A stretch of DNA of 5,317 nt from an alpha proteobacterium SCGC AAA288-E13. Its GTDB lineage: Bacteria > Pseudomonadota > Alphaproteobacteria > Pelagibacterales > Pelagibacteraceae. This document shows, one piece after another, positions 1 to 5,217 of the stretch (the stretch's first letter is position 1; every line of letters starts with the position of its first letter). The position numbers were made by a program, and so were the translations under genes. Below the pieces are notes generated by a model, which saw only the letters and a program-made list of their open reading frames with translations, searched no databases and was not told where the DNA came from. The stretch lies in the NCBI GenBank assembly GCA_000504605.1, contig AZHQ01000031.1:1-5317 (forward strand). The letters are read 5' to 3'.

Positions 1-275
1 AAAATACAAAAAATCAGCTAGCAGACTTCGAAAATAATAAGGCTAGGCTTATGTCTCAGTTAGAAAATTTAAATAACATTGTGTCCGAGAACAATGTTAT
101 AGGTAGTCCGTTTGATACCGCTATATCAAAAATAGATAATAAATCATCAGCAGATGAAAAAATTTCTAACAAAAAACAAATAACACAAAATAAATTTGAA
201 AAAAAATTTACTCCTAAAAAAATAGAAAATTATGAAGAAATGAATCGTATAACAAGAGACATCTTTAAGAAATAA
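1..275 (+). CDS. 3' end of an unrecognised protein (partial, enters from left edge)
   Basis: The frame that ends with TAA at 273-275 is open all the way to the left edge (codons from position 3), so this is probably the C-terminal ~90 residues of a longer gene. A separate 74-residue ORF starting at ATG 51 is possible but has no good ribosome site (only AGG at 45-47, 3 nt away). The visible part begins with a heptad-like stretch (QLADFENNKARLMSQLENL) suggestive of a coiled coil. It continues with a Ser/Asn/Lys-rich, probably disordered linker and ends in a basic/acidic tail (EEMNRITRDIFKK). There is no signal peptide, membrane segment or catalytic motif in this portion. It converges on the IalB gene, leaving 32 nt between the two stop codons. 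I do not recognise the family. Coding status rests on the open frame and the protein-like composition. Confidence 0.55.
   Translation, partial: NTKNQLADFENNKARLMSQLENLNNIVSENNVIGSPFDTAISKIDNKSSADEKISNKKQITQNKFEKKFTPKKIENYEEMNRITRDIFKK
73..100. repeat. Perfect 10-bp inverted repeat inside a coding region
   Basis: ATAACATTGT at 73-82 and ACAATGTTAT at 91-100 are exact reverse complements separated by 8 nt (GTCCGAGA). The repeat lies within the left-edge reading frame and encodes the near-repeated peptide NNIV...NNVI. It could form an RNA hairpin or be a dyad binding site. Its function is unknown. Confidence 0.7.
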
Positions 276-307
276 CTAAATCAAAAAAATAAATTTTATT
301 GAAATTC

Positions 308-844
308 TCAAAAAGATTTTAATTGTTCATTAATATTATCGAATGCCTGCGTAAATCCATCCATTGGGAGAGTAAGAGAAATAGGTTCTTCATCTTCAAA
401 ACCGTAAAAAGTAATTTTCATTTTGTTAAAATTTTTCATTGAGTATTTAAGTATTCTGTAGCTCTTAAACACAGCCAAGCAACTTTTGTCCTCACATTCT
501 AAAAACGATCTGGTAAATTTTATCTTGTCATCAAAGCTTATTTTCAATCGCTTTTTTATGTTTACTCTAGGAGGTAGGGGAGTCATAATGTTTAAACTTT
601 CTTTTACTTTAGCATTCAAATTTTTTGTGATTTTATAGACAATTAAAAACGTTTCGTTTTGTTGTTTAATATTAATTTTTCGAACAATCTCACATTGTCT
701 TTCTTTCTCATAATCTTTACAATAATAAGTCCAGTAACCAGAACGTTTAGTTTCAATCTGTTTTTCATTTGTCTCAGAGGCAATTACGAACATGCATGAA
801 AATAAAAGAAGCAATAAACTAGTTTGTAAATTCCTAAAGATCAT
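308..844 (-). CDS. IalB-family (invasion-associated locus B) exported protein
   Basis: This is a 178-residue protein from ATG 844; a TTG one codon upstream (845-847) is a less likely start. The N-terminus is a signal peptide: a short basic start, a Leu-rich core (about residues 9-22) and a likely signal peptidase I site after VIA. The mature part has the IalB layout. GYWTYYC begins it, a second Cys follows nine residues later (C42/C51), a 'PLPP' strand comes next, and a second close Cys pair (C117/C122, in LECEDKSC) is followed by LAVFKSYRILKYSM. It ends with the family's closing motif 'LPMDGFTQAFDNI'. The two Cys pairs probably form disulphides in the periplasm. The family is named after a Bartonella invasion locus but is common in free-living Alphaproteobacteria, where its role is unclear, so virulence should not be inferred. 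The length matches the family (about 170-200). It is divergent from the lipoprotein gene at 941. No clear Shine-Dalgarno site is visible. The family call is fairly sure; the biochemical role is unknown. Confidence 0.85.
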   Translation of the reverse strand: MIFRNLQTSLLLLLFSCMFVIASETNEKQIETKRSGYWTYYCKDYEKERQCEIVRKINIKQQNETFLIVYKITKNLNAKVKESLNIMTPLPPRVNIKKRLKISFDDKIKFTRSFLECEDKSCLAVFKSYRILKYSMKNFNKMKITFYGFEDEEPISLTLPMDGFTQAFDNINEQLKSF

Positions 845-940
845 CAATATTTCAACATTATTGTTACAATTATAAGTTGCATTACAAATTGATTATTATA
901 TATAAAAATATAGACATTTATTATAAAAGGTTTGGTGGAG
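845..940. promoter_or_regulatory. Divergent promoter region between the IalB and lipoprotein genes
   Basis: This 96-bp, very A+T-rich spacer must hold the promoters of both outward-reading genes. For the minus-strand gene, perfect TATAAT hexamers read at 869-874 and 895-900, but neither has a convincing -35 box. For the plus-strand gene, a weak TTGCAT (877-882) lies 18 nt before TATAAA (901-906). A short dyad, ATTGTTACAAT, sits at 860-870 next to the IalB start and could be an operator. AAAAGG at 925-930 is a candidate ribosome site for the lipoprotein. The region's role is sound by position, but the individual boxes are uncertain because TATA-like sequence is frequent here. Confidence 0.45.
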
Positions 941-1252
941 ATGAAAAAAGTTGTTTTTGTAGTAGTTATTACTCTATTTTTAAATGGGTGCTTTCAGATA
1001 TTAGCTCTTGTAGGACCCGCTGCTACGGGTGTAGCCAGTGGAAATATCTATCAATCGGCTATTTCCTATTCATTAAGCTATGGGGTTAAAAAAACAACGG
1101 GGAAAACAATACTTGAGAATGTTATAGATTTAAATAAAGATTCTAAACGCAGAAAAAAAATAGCAAAGAATGAGAAAAATAAGGAATTAATAAATTCTTT
1201 TTATCCTAGGACGTATCCTGGGACCTTTAAGCTAATTATGTTTCCTTACTAA
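941..1252 (+). CDS. Small predicted lipoprotein of unknown function
   Basis: This is a 103-residue protein from ATG 941. A TTG at 932 is in frame but gives an unlikely N-terminus. AAAAGG (925-930) lies 10 nt upstream of the ATG, and GGAG directly abuts it. The first 17 residues form a classic lipoprotein signal: MKK, a hydrophobic core (VVFVVVITLF) and the lipobox LNG-C with Cys17 as the predicted lipidated residue, so membrane anchoring is expected. After the Cys comes a Gly/Ala/Ser-rich segment (ALVGPAATGVASGNIYQSAI) and then 'YGVKKTTGKT'. This resembles short conserved lipoproteins I recall from marine proteobacterial genomes, none with a known function. The C-terminus is Lys-rich and ends with a tandem YPRT/YPGT repeat. 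No enzymatic motif is visible. It is probably transcribed alone, since a hairpin and a promoter separate it from the sugar genes. Lipoprotein status is well supported. Confidence 0.75.
   Translation: MKKVVFVVVITLFLNGCFQILALVGPAATGVASGNIYQSAISYSLSYGVKKTTGKTILENVIDLNKDSKRRKKIAKNEKNKELINSFYPRTYPGTFKLIMFPY
1202..1225 (+). repeat. Two-copy 12-bp tandem repeat (YPxT x2)
   Basis: TATCCTAGGACG (1202-1213) is followed at once by TATCCTGGGACC (1214-1225), a 10 of 12 match in the reading frame of the lipoprotein gene. It encodes YPRT-YPGT near the C-terminus. It is probably a small slippage duplication. Confidence 0.6.
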
Positions 1253-1269
1253 GTTCTAAAATTATCGCC

Positions 1270-1305
1270 AAAAAAAAATTTATCAGCAATAGTTATGATA
1301 AATTT
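1270..1305 (-). terminator. Candidate intrinsic terminator hairpin (best orientation minus)
   Basis: AAATTTATCA (1276-1285) and TGATAAATTT (1296-1305) form a perfect 10-bp stem with a 10-nt loop. The A-run at 1270-1278 reads as a T-run after the stem on the minus strand, which is the form of an intrinsic terminator. On the plus strand the stem is followed only by CATTGTTT, so it would be a weak terminator for the lipoprotein gene just upstream. The stem is almost all A:T, which weakens the case. It could instead be a dyad operator near the transaldolase promoter. Confidence 0.4.
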
Positions 1306-1336
1306 CATTGTTTAAAAAAAAACGGGGAAAATAAAT

Positions 1337-1365
1337 TTTACGGACAATAATTATTTTAATACAAT
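1337..1365 (+). promoter_or_regulatory. Candidate sigma70-type promoter for the sugar operon
   Basis: TTTACG (1337-1342, 4 of 6 to TTGACA) lies exactly 17 nt before TACAAT (1360-1365, 5 of 6 to TATAAT). Transcription would start near 1371-1373, only about 10 nt before ATG 1381. This would give a very short leader, matching the absence of a Shine-Dalgarno site. The assignment is from consensus match and spacing only. Confidence 0.4.
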
Positions 1366-1380
1366 TTAAAATTAATAAAA

Positions 1381-2100
1381 ATGAAAAAAATAGAAGATTT
1401 AAAAGTAAAAATATTTTCCGACGGCGCTGATAAGAAAGATATGTTAGATATGAATAGCAAAACTTTCATTAAGGGTTTAACGACTAATCCTACCTTGATG
1501 AAGAAAGCGAGCATTAAAGATTATGAAACATTTGCAAAAGATATTCTTTCAACAATAAAGGAAAAACCAATATCTTTTGAAGTTTTTTCTGATGATTTTA
1601 ATGAGATGGAAAAACAAGCAATGAAAATTACAAGTTGGGCTGATAATGTTTATGTAAAAATTCCTATAACAAATACAAAAAAAGAAAGTTCTAAAGAATT
1701 AATTCAACGTTTAGCCGAAAAAAAAGTTAAATTAAATATTACTGCGATAATGACTTTGGGTCAGGTCAAAACAGTACTGTCGGTACTTGATAATAAAGTT
1801 CCGAGCATTATATCCGTGTTTGCTGGAAGAATAGCTGATACAGGCAGAGATCCCATTCCATTGATGAACGACTGTTTAAAAGCGATGAAAATTAATTCGA
1901 AATCTGAATTACTTTGGGCAAGTCCCCGGGAATTACTCAATATAATTCAGGCGGATAAAATAGGTTGCCATATTATAACAGTGACAAAAGATATAGTTAA
2001 AAAATTACAATTAATTAATTACGATTTAGAAGATTATTCATTAGATACCGTTAAAACGTTTTATAAAGATGCTATAGGTGCAGGTTTTAAAATCAATTAA
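1381..2100 (+). CDS. Transaldolase family protein (short, sugar-cluster type)
   Basis: This 239-residue TIM-barrel aldolase is a little longer than the ~215-residue TalC/FSA group and much shorter than the ~317-residue TalB type. Family motifs appear in order. FSDGAD (12-17) carries the strand-1 Asp, and GLTTNPTLM (32-40) carries the phosphate/substrate loop. SFEVFSD follows (65-71), then VYVKIP with the Schiff-base Lys93, NITAIMTLGQ (119-128), SVFAGRIADTGRDP (145-158) and WASPRE (179-184). Phe147 stands where fructose-6-phosphate aldolases have Tyr, which favours transfer of a dihydroxyacetone unit (transaldolase) over simple aldol cleavage. The reaction would interconvert ketose and aldose phosphates, such as sedoheptulose-7-phosphate. 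It is the first gene of a compact operon with nucleotide-sugar genes, so a role in making an unusual sugar precursor is as likely as the pentose phosphate pathway. The ATG start has no SD, and the spacer before it is A-rich. The family call is secure; the substrate is inferred. Confidence 0.88.
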   Translation: MKKIEDLKVKIFSDGADKKDMLDMNSKTFIKGLTTNPTLMKKASIKDYETFAKDILSTIKEKPISFEVFSDDFNEMEKQAMKITSWADNVYVKIPITNTKKESSKELIQRLAEKKVKLNITAIMTLGQVKTVLSVLDNKVPSIISVFAGRIADTGRDPIPLMNDCLKAMKINSKSELLWASPRELLNIIQADKIGCHIITVTKDIVKKLQLINYDLEDYSLDTVKTFYKDAIGAGFKIN

Positions 2101-2112
2101 ATAACAAAGAAT

Positions 2113-3075
2113 GTGACTAAAAAAATTTTGGTAACAGGTTGTGCTGGTTTTATAGGCAGCAATCTAGTTGACAAATTACTTCTTAATAATAGCAGTGTCA
2201 TTGGTATTGACAACTTAAATACTGGCCAAAAAAAATTCTTGAAATATGCCCTTAAAGATAAAAATTTTAAATTTATTAAATGCGATTTATTAAATTTTAA
2301 AAAAATAGAAAAAATTTTCAAAAATATAGATATTGTTTTTCACTTAGCTGCAAATGCTGACGTCAGATATGGTTATAAAAACCCTTTTAGAGACTTGGAA
2401 CAAAATACAATAACTACATACAATGTATTAGAAGCAATGAGAAAAAATAATGTAAATAAAATTGTTTTTTGTTCTACAGGATCAGTTTATGGGGAACCAA
2501 AAAATTTTCCTACTCCAGAAAATGACAATTTTCCAATACAAACATCGTTTTATGGTGCATCGAAAATTGCTGGAGAATCTTTTGTTCAAGCATATTGTGA
2601 AGCATTTAATTTTAAAAGTTGGATATTTCGCTTTGTATCCATTTTAGGTAACCGATATACTCATGGTCATGTTTACGATTTTTGTAATCAATTATTTAAA
2701 AATCCAACTTATTTAAAAGCTTTAGGTGATGGAAATCAAAGAAAATCTTATTTGAATGTTGATGATTGTATTAGAGCTATTCTTATTGCAATAAAAAAAT
2801 CAAAGAATAAAATAAATATTTTTAATCTTGGAACAAACGAATATATTAGTGTAAGGCAATCAATAAATGTAATTTGTAATCAGTTAAAAGTTAAACCAAA
2901 AATTTCCTTTTCTGGCGGCAAAAGAGGATGGATTGGAGATAGTCCATTCATATTCTTAAGCACTAAAAAAATTAGATCTTTGGGCTGGAAACCCAAATTA
3001 ACAATCAAGGAAAGTGTAGAACAAACCACCAGATATCTTAAAAATAATAAATGGGTCTTTAAAAAAAGAAAATGA
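2113..3075 (+). CDS. NAD-dependent epimerase/dehydratase (extended SDR, UDP-glucose 4-epimerase-like)
   Basis: This 320-residue extended short-chain dehydrogenase/reductase has the usual family length. The Rossmann motif TGCAGFIG gives GxxGxxG at G9/G12/G15, and the strand-2 Asp33 (GIDNLNTG) favours NAD over NADP. HLAANADVRYG (77-87) matches the conserved HxAA region. FCSTGSVYGE (119-128) supplies the Ser/Thr of the triad (Thr122 by alignment to GalE), and YGASK gives Tyr147 and Lys151. The distal part (FRFVSILGNRYTHG, then LGDGNQRKSYLNVDD) is typical of sugar-nucleotide epimerases. It probably epimerises or otherwise modifies a UDP- or GDP-sugar in the cytoplasm. The start is GTG 2113: the overlapping ATG at 2111 hits TGA at once, and no ATG lies between the transaldolase stop and this point. 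The gap to the transaldolase is 12 nt, in the same frame. The last 4 nt (ATGA) overlap the next gene, implying coupled translation. The exact substrate cannot be read from the sequence. Confidence 0.88.
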   Translation: MTKKILVTGCAGFIGSNLVDKLLLNNSSVIGIDNLNTGQKKFLKYALKDKNFKFIKCDLLNFKKIEKIFKNIDIVFHLAANADVRYGYKNPFRDLEQNTITTYNVLEAMRKNNVNKIVFCSTGSVYGEPKNFPTPENDNFPIQTSFYGASKIAGESFVQAYCEAFNFKSWIFRFVSILGNRYTHGHVYDFCNQLFKNPTYLKALGDGNQRKSYLNVDDCIRAILIAIKKSKNKINIFNLGTNEYISVRQSINVICNQLKVKPKISFSGGKRGWIGDSPFIFLSTKKIRSLGWKPKLTIKESVEQTTRYLKNNKWVFKKRK

Positions 3076-4010
3076 AAGTTTTTGTACAAGGTTTATGGCA
3101 TTGTGGATGTGTAGTTTCAGCATGTCTTGCATCTTTAAAACATAATGTTATTGCCTATGATGATAATAAAAAAATAGTTAATAAACTTAAAAAAAATACT
3201 ACTCCTATATTTGAACCAAAGTTAAAAGATTTAATTAAAACGTCAACAGAAGATAGAAAATTATCTTTTGTTAATAATTTAAAAAATTTAAATACAGCAA
3301 GCATTATATGGTTTACTTATGACACACCTGTTAATGAATATGATCAAGCAGATACAAAATATGTTTTAGATAGAATTAAAAATACATTAAAAAAACTAAA
3401 TTCTAATAAATATGTGATTATTTCATCTCAATTACCTGTAGGATCGATAAAGTTATTAGAAAATTATTCAAAGAATATTTTAAAAAAAAAATTCCATTTT
3501 TTTTGTTGTCCAGAAAATTTAAGGCTTGGAAATTCATTGTCATCTTTTTTACAGGCAGACCGAATGATTATTGGTTATAGAGATATTAATTCTAAAAAAA
3601 AAATCATTAGTTTTTTACAAACAATAAATACAAATTTAATATGGATGAAAATTGAGTCTGCAGAAATAACTAAACATGCAATAAATTCATTTTTAGCTTC
3701 ATCCATATCTTTTATTAACGAAATATCTTCAATCTGTGAGTACACTGGTGGTGATGCAAAAGAAGTTGAAGAAGGCTTAAAATCTGAAACAAGAATCGGT
3801 AGAAAAGCTTTTTTATCTCCCGGGGTACCATTTGCTGGAGGTACGCTAGGAAGAGATGTGAATTATCTGAATGAAATTTCAAAAACAAAAAATTTAAATA
3901 CAAAACTATTATCTGCAATAAAAACAAGCAACGAAAATCATAAACAATGGATTTATAGTCATTTAAAACATTTAATTCTAAATAAAAAAATTAAAAGAAT
4001 TTCGATTTGA
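3072..4010 (+). CDS. UDP-glucose/GDP-mannose dehydrogenase-like protein, 3'-truncated
   Basis: This is a 312-residue product where the family is usually about 400-450. The N-terminal NAD domain (about 1-190) starts MKVFVQGLWHCG, an altered GxGxxG loop with Trp9 in place of the middle Gly. It then shows IAYDD (27-31), PIFEP (45-49), TYDTPV (82-87), SSQLPVGS (118-125) and PENLRLG (147-153). The central helical dimerisation domain (about 195-290) has ESAEITKHAINSFLA, with the expected Lys201 and Asn205. The active-site loop reads PFAGGTLGRDV (253-263), so Thr258 stands where classical enzymes have the catalytic Cys. I recall a subfamily in sugar clusters with WHxG and GGTL[AG]RD together, so this may be an inherited variant and not decay. 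The frame stops at KIKRISI, just where the C-terminal UDP-sugar-binding domain should begin (usually LGLxYK), so roughly 100 residues are missing. The start is ATG 3072, overlapping the epimerase stop. Family membership is firm. Activity is doubtful because of the truncation and the missing Cys. Confidence 0.82.
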   Translation: MKVFVQGLWHCGCVVSACLASLKHNVIAYDDNKKIVNKLKKNTTPIFEPKLKDLIKTSTEDRKLSFVNNLKNLNTASIIWFTYDTPVNEYDQADTKYVLDRIKNTLKKLNSNKYVIISSQLPVGSIKLLENYSKNILKKKFHFFCCPENLRLGNSLSSFLQADRMIIGYRDINSKKKIISFLQTINTNLIWMKIESAEITKHAINSFLASSISFINEISSICEYTGGDAKEVEEGLKSETRIGRKAFLSPGVPFAGGTLGRDVNYLNEISKTKNLNTKLLSAIKTSNENHKQWIYSHLKHLILNKKIKRISI

Positions 4011-4319
4011 GTTTATCTCTGTTCCACAAACTATAATTTTTCTTTGCTTTGCCGCATCAAGATCAATTGCTTTATTTCTCATTCCGCTGGTGATAATAAA
4101 CTTGAGTTTTTTCAGCCTATTTATTAATGACTTGGTAATTTTTGTTCTCTCTCTCATTATCAAGAGAGCCTCGTAATCTTTTAGTTGTTCTCCAGCATCA
4201 TTTTCATCCCTAAATGCTTCATTAAATATTTTAAATTCATACTTTCCATCAAGTTTTTTCAAATTCAAAAAAGCTTGAGAAACATTTTGGTAATCATCTA
4301 AAATAGCAACTTTAAGCAT
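3978..4319 (-). CDS. D-2-hydroxyacid dehydrogenase, N-terminal fragment (3'-truncated, probable pseudogene)
   Basis: The product is 113 residues from ATG 4319, where the family is about 315. An in-frame ATG at 4349 lies inside the permease gene and would only add ten residues. Residues 1-101 match the substrate-domain start of the D-isomer-specific 2-hydroxyacid dehydrogenase (phosphoglycerate dehydrogenase-like) family. Visible motifs are VAILDDYQN, LLIMRERTKI, LKFIITSGMRNKAIDL and IIVCGTE. After Glu101 (or at most Asn105) the peptide becomes unrelated (RNSFNFFI) and stops inside the antisense of the sugar dehydrogenase. The whole NAD-binding domain and the catalytic Arg, Glu and His are absent, so it should be inactive. 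The start codon overlaps the permease stop by 8 nt (ATGCTTAA), which marks it as the last gene of the minus-strand operon. The family would reduce a 2-oxo acid to a D-2-hydroxy acid with NADH. Confidence 0.75.
   Translation of the reverse strand: MLKVAILDDYQNVSQAFLNLKKLDGKYEFKIFNEAFRDENDAGEQLKDYEALLIMRERTKITKSLINRLKKLKFIITSGMRNKAIDLDAAKQRKIIVCGTEINSNRNSFNFFI
4001..4019. other. Junction where two convergent genes are both truncated
   Basis: Recognisable sugar dehydrogenase coding on the plus strand ends at Ile312 (4005-4007), followed by TGA at 4008-4010. Recognisable hydroxyacid dehydrogenase coding on the minus strand ends at Glu101 (4017-4019), or at the latest near 4005. Both genes lose their 3' parts in the same ~15 bp. 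This implies a deletion/recombination joint or an artificial chimera. The exact breakpoint cannot be fixed, and a few bases may be shared microhomology. Confidence 0.7.
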
Positions 4320-5208
4320 AATTTTTTTTATTAGATAAAAATATTCCAATCAATATTAGTACTGCTCCTACTAAATGAAAAAACATAAACTCTTCTCCAA
4401 AAACTATTATTGCCATTATGGTACTAAATACTGGCATTGAATGTAAAAATATTCCAGATCTATTAGCACCAATTATCGCAATACCTTTTATCCAAAAAAG
4501 AAATGATGCTAACCCTGGAAACAGTACTACATAAGTTAAAGTTAATATAAAAGGGAGATTTAGAGTTGCAAGATAACCCATTTTCATTTCTATAATATAA
4601 ATGGGCAATAAAAATATAAGTCCCATGGTTATAATTGTTTGTAGAAGGGCGATTTGTGAAAGTTTATGTTTTTTCTTTTTCAGTAAAGCAGAGTAAATTG
4701 CCCAAGAAAACATAGCCACCACCATCCATATATCGCCTTTGTTAAAATTTAGGTTAAATAATAAACTTAATTTTGCCTTGGTTATGATCACCACAACGCC
4801 TAATAGAGAAAAAATTATGCCCAAGATCTGATAAACATTTGTTTTTTCAATTTTGAAGATCCAAGAAAAGAAAATAATCATCACTGGTATAGTAGAAATC
4901 ATTAAAACCCCACTGATTACATTTGTAAAATTTAATGAATAATAAACTATGGAATTAAAAAGTGTAATACTTGTTATTCCCAGTATTATTATAAGCTTAA
5001 TATTGTCTAACACGTATTTTTTTTTCTCAAAAATTTCCTGAAGCGTAAATGGAGCTAATATTAACCATGCAAATAACCATCTATAAAAATTCAAGGTGAA
5101 AGGTGGAATTTCAAAAATGCTGGCTGCTTTTCCCACAATAAAATTTCCAGACCAAAACAATGTGGCAAATAAAAGAAATGTATAAGCAGCTGTATTCTTT
5201 GAAAACAC
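4312..5208 (-). CDS. EamA/DMT-superfamily permease (drug/metabolite transporter family)
   Basis: This 298-residue integral membrane protein has the usual length for ten-helix DMT exporters. It contains two tandem EamA repeats, about residues 9-143 and 157-294. The first opens with LFWSGNFIVGKAA, a hallmark of EamA domain 1, and contains NFTNVISGVLMISTIPVMIIFF (93-114). The second opens with GDIWMVVAMFSWAIYSALLKK (158-178) and closes with PVFSTIMAIIVFGEEF and LVGAVLILIGIFLS. Lys-rich loops (KKKK at 177-180) lie between the repeats. The family exports amino acids, nucleosides or other small metabolites, and the substrate cannot be told from sequence. The start is GTG 5208, supported by a strong AAGGA site 4 nt upstream. 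It follows the DadA-like gene by only 7 nt and overlaps the hydroxyacid dehydrogenase fragment by 8 nt, so the three form one operon. That context hints at an amino- or oxo-acid substrate, which is inference only. Confidence 0.9.
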   Translation of the reverse strand: MFSKNTAAYTFLLFATLFWSGNFIVGKAASIFEIPPFTLNFYRWLFAWLILAPFTLQEIFEKKKYVLDNIKLIIILGITSITLFNSIVYYSLNFTNVISGVLMISTIPVMIIFFSWIFKIEKTNVYQILGIIFSLLGVVVIITKAKLSLLFNLNFNKGDIWMVVAMFSWAIYSALLKKKKHKLSQIALLQTIITMGLIFLLPIYIIEMKMGYLATLNLPFILTLTYVVLFPGLASFLFWIKGIAIIGANRSGIFLHSMPVFSTIMAIIVFGEEFMFFHLVGAVLILIGIFLSNKKNYA

Positions 5209-5212
5209 TTTT

Positions 5213-5217
5213 TCCTT
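5213..5217 (-). promoter_or_regulatory. Ribosome binding site (AAGGA) fixing the GTG start of the permease gene
   Basis: Read on the minus strand, AAGGA lies 4 nt before GTG 5208. It overlaps the stop codon of the upstream oxidoreductase (TAA, 5216-5218), so ribosomes finishing that gene end directly on this site. It is the clearest Shine-Dalgarno match in the window. Confidence 0.7.

Noticed and set aside
283..307. Terminator between the left-edge gene and the IalB gene
   Set aside because: There is a T-run on the minus strand and an AATAAA/TTTATT palindrome. However, the palindrome leaves almost no loop and has no G:C pairs, so it is not a convincing hairpin.
780..844. IalB-like protein as a lipoprotein via Cys18 (LLFSC)
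   Set aside because: Phe at the -2 position and a further hydrophobic stretch before a better signal peptidase I site (VIA) make a true lipobox unlikely.
1015..1030. ACCCG/CGGGT hairpin with a 6-nt loop
   Set aside because: It is only 5 bp, lies inside the lipoprotein coding region, is explained by the GPAATG codons and has no U-tract.
877..1089. Open frame on the plus strand overlapping the lipoprotein start
   Set aside because: It is out of frame with a gene that has a clear lipoprotein signal. Its peptide is Tyr/Cys-rich with no domain sense, and its start lies in the promoter region.
2097..2321. Minus-strand open frame opposite the epimerase start
   Set aside because: It is antisense to the conserved Rossmann motif of the epimerase. 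Its Leu/Phe richness simply mirrors A-rich coding on the other strand.
2880..3089. Minus-strand open frame opposite the epimerase 3' end
   Set aside because: It is antisense to clear epimerase coding. It has no motif and no ribosome site, and its composition is explained by the opposite strand. The same applies to 2462-2647 (plus) and 3715-3927 (minus).
4005..4040. A simple frameshift ending the sugar dehydrogenase
   Set aside because: Reading the other plus-strand frames past 4010 gives no LGLxYK-like continuation. The minus strand there already encodes recognisable hydroxyacid dehydrogenase, so the missing domain is absent and not merely shifted.
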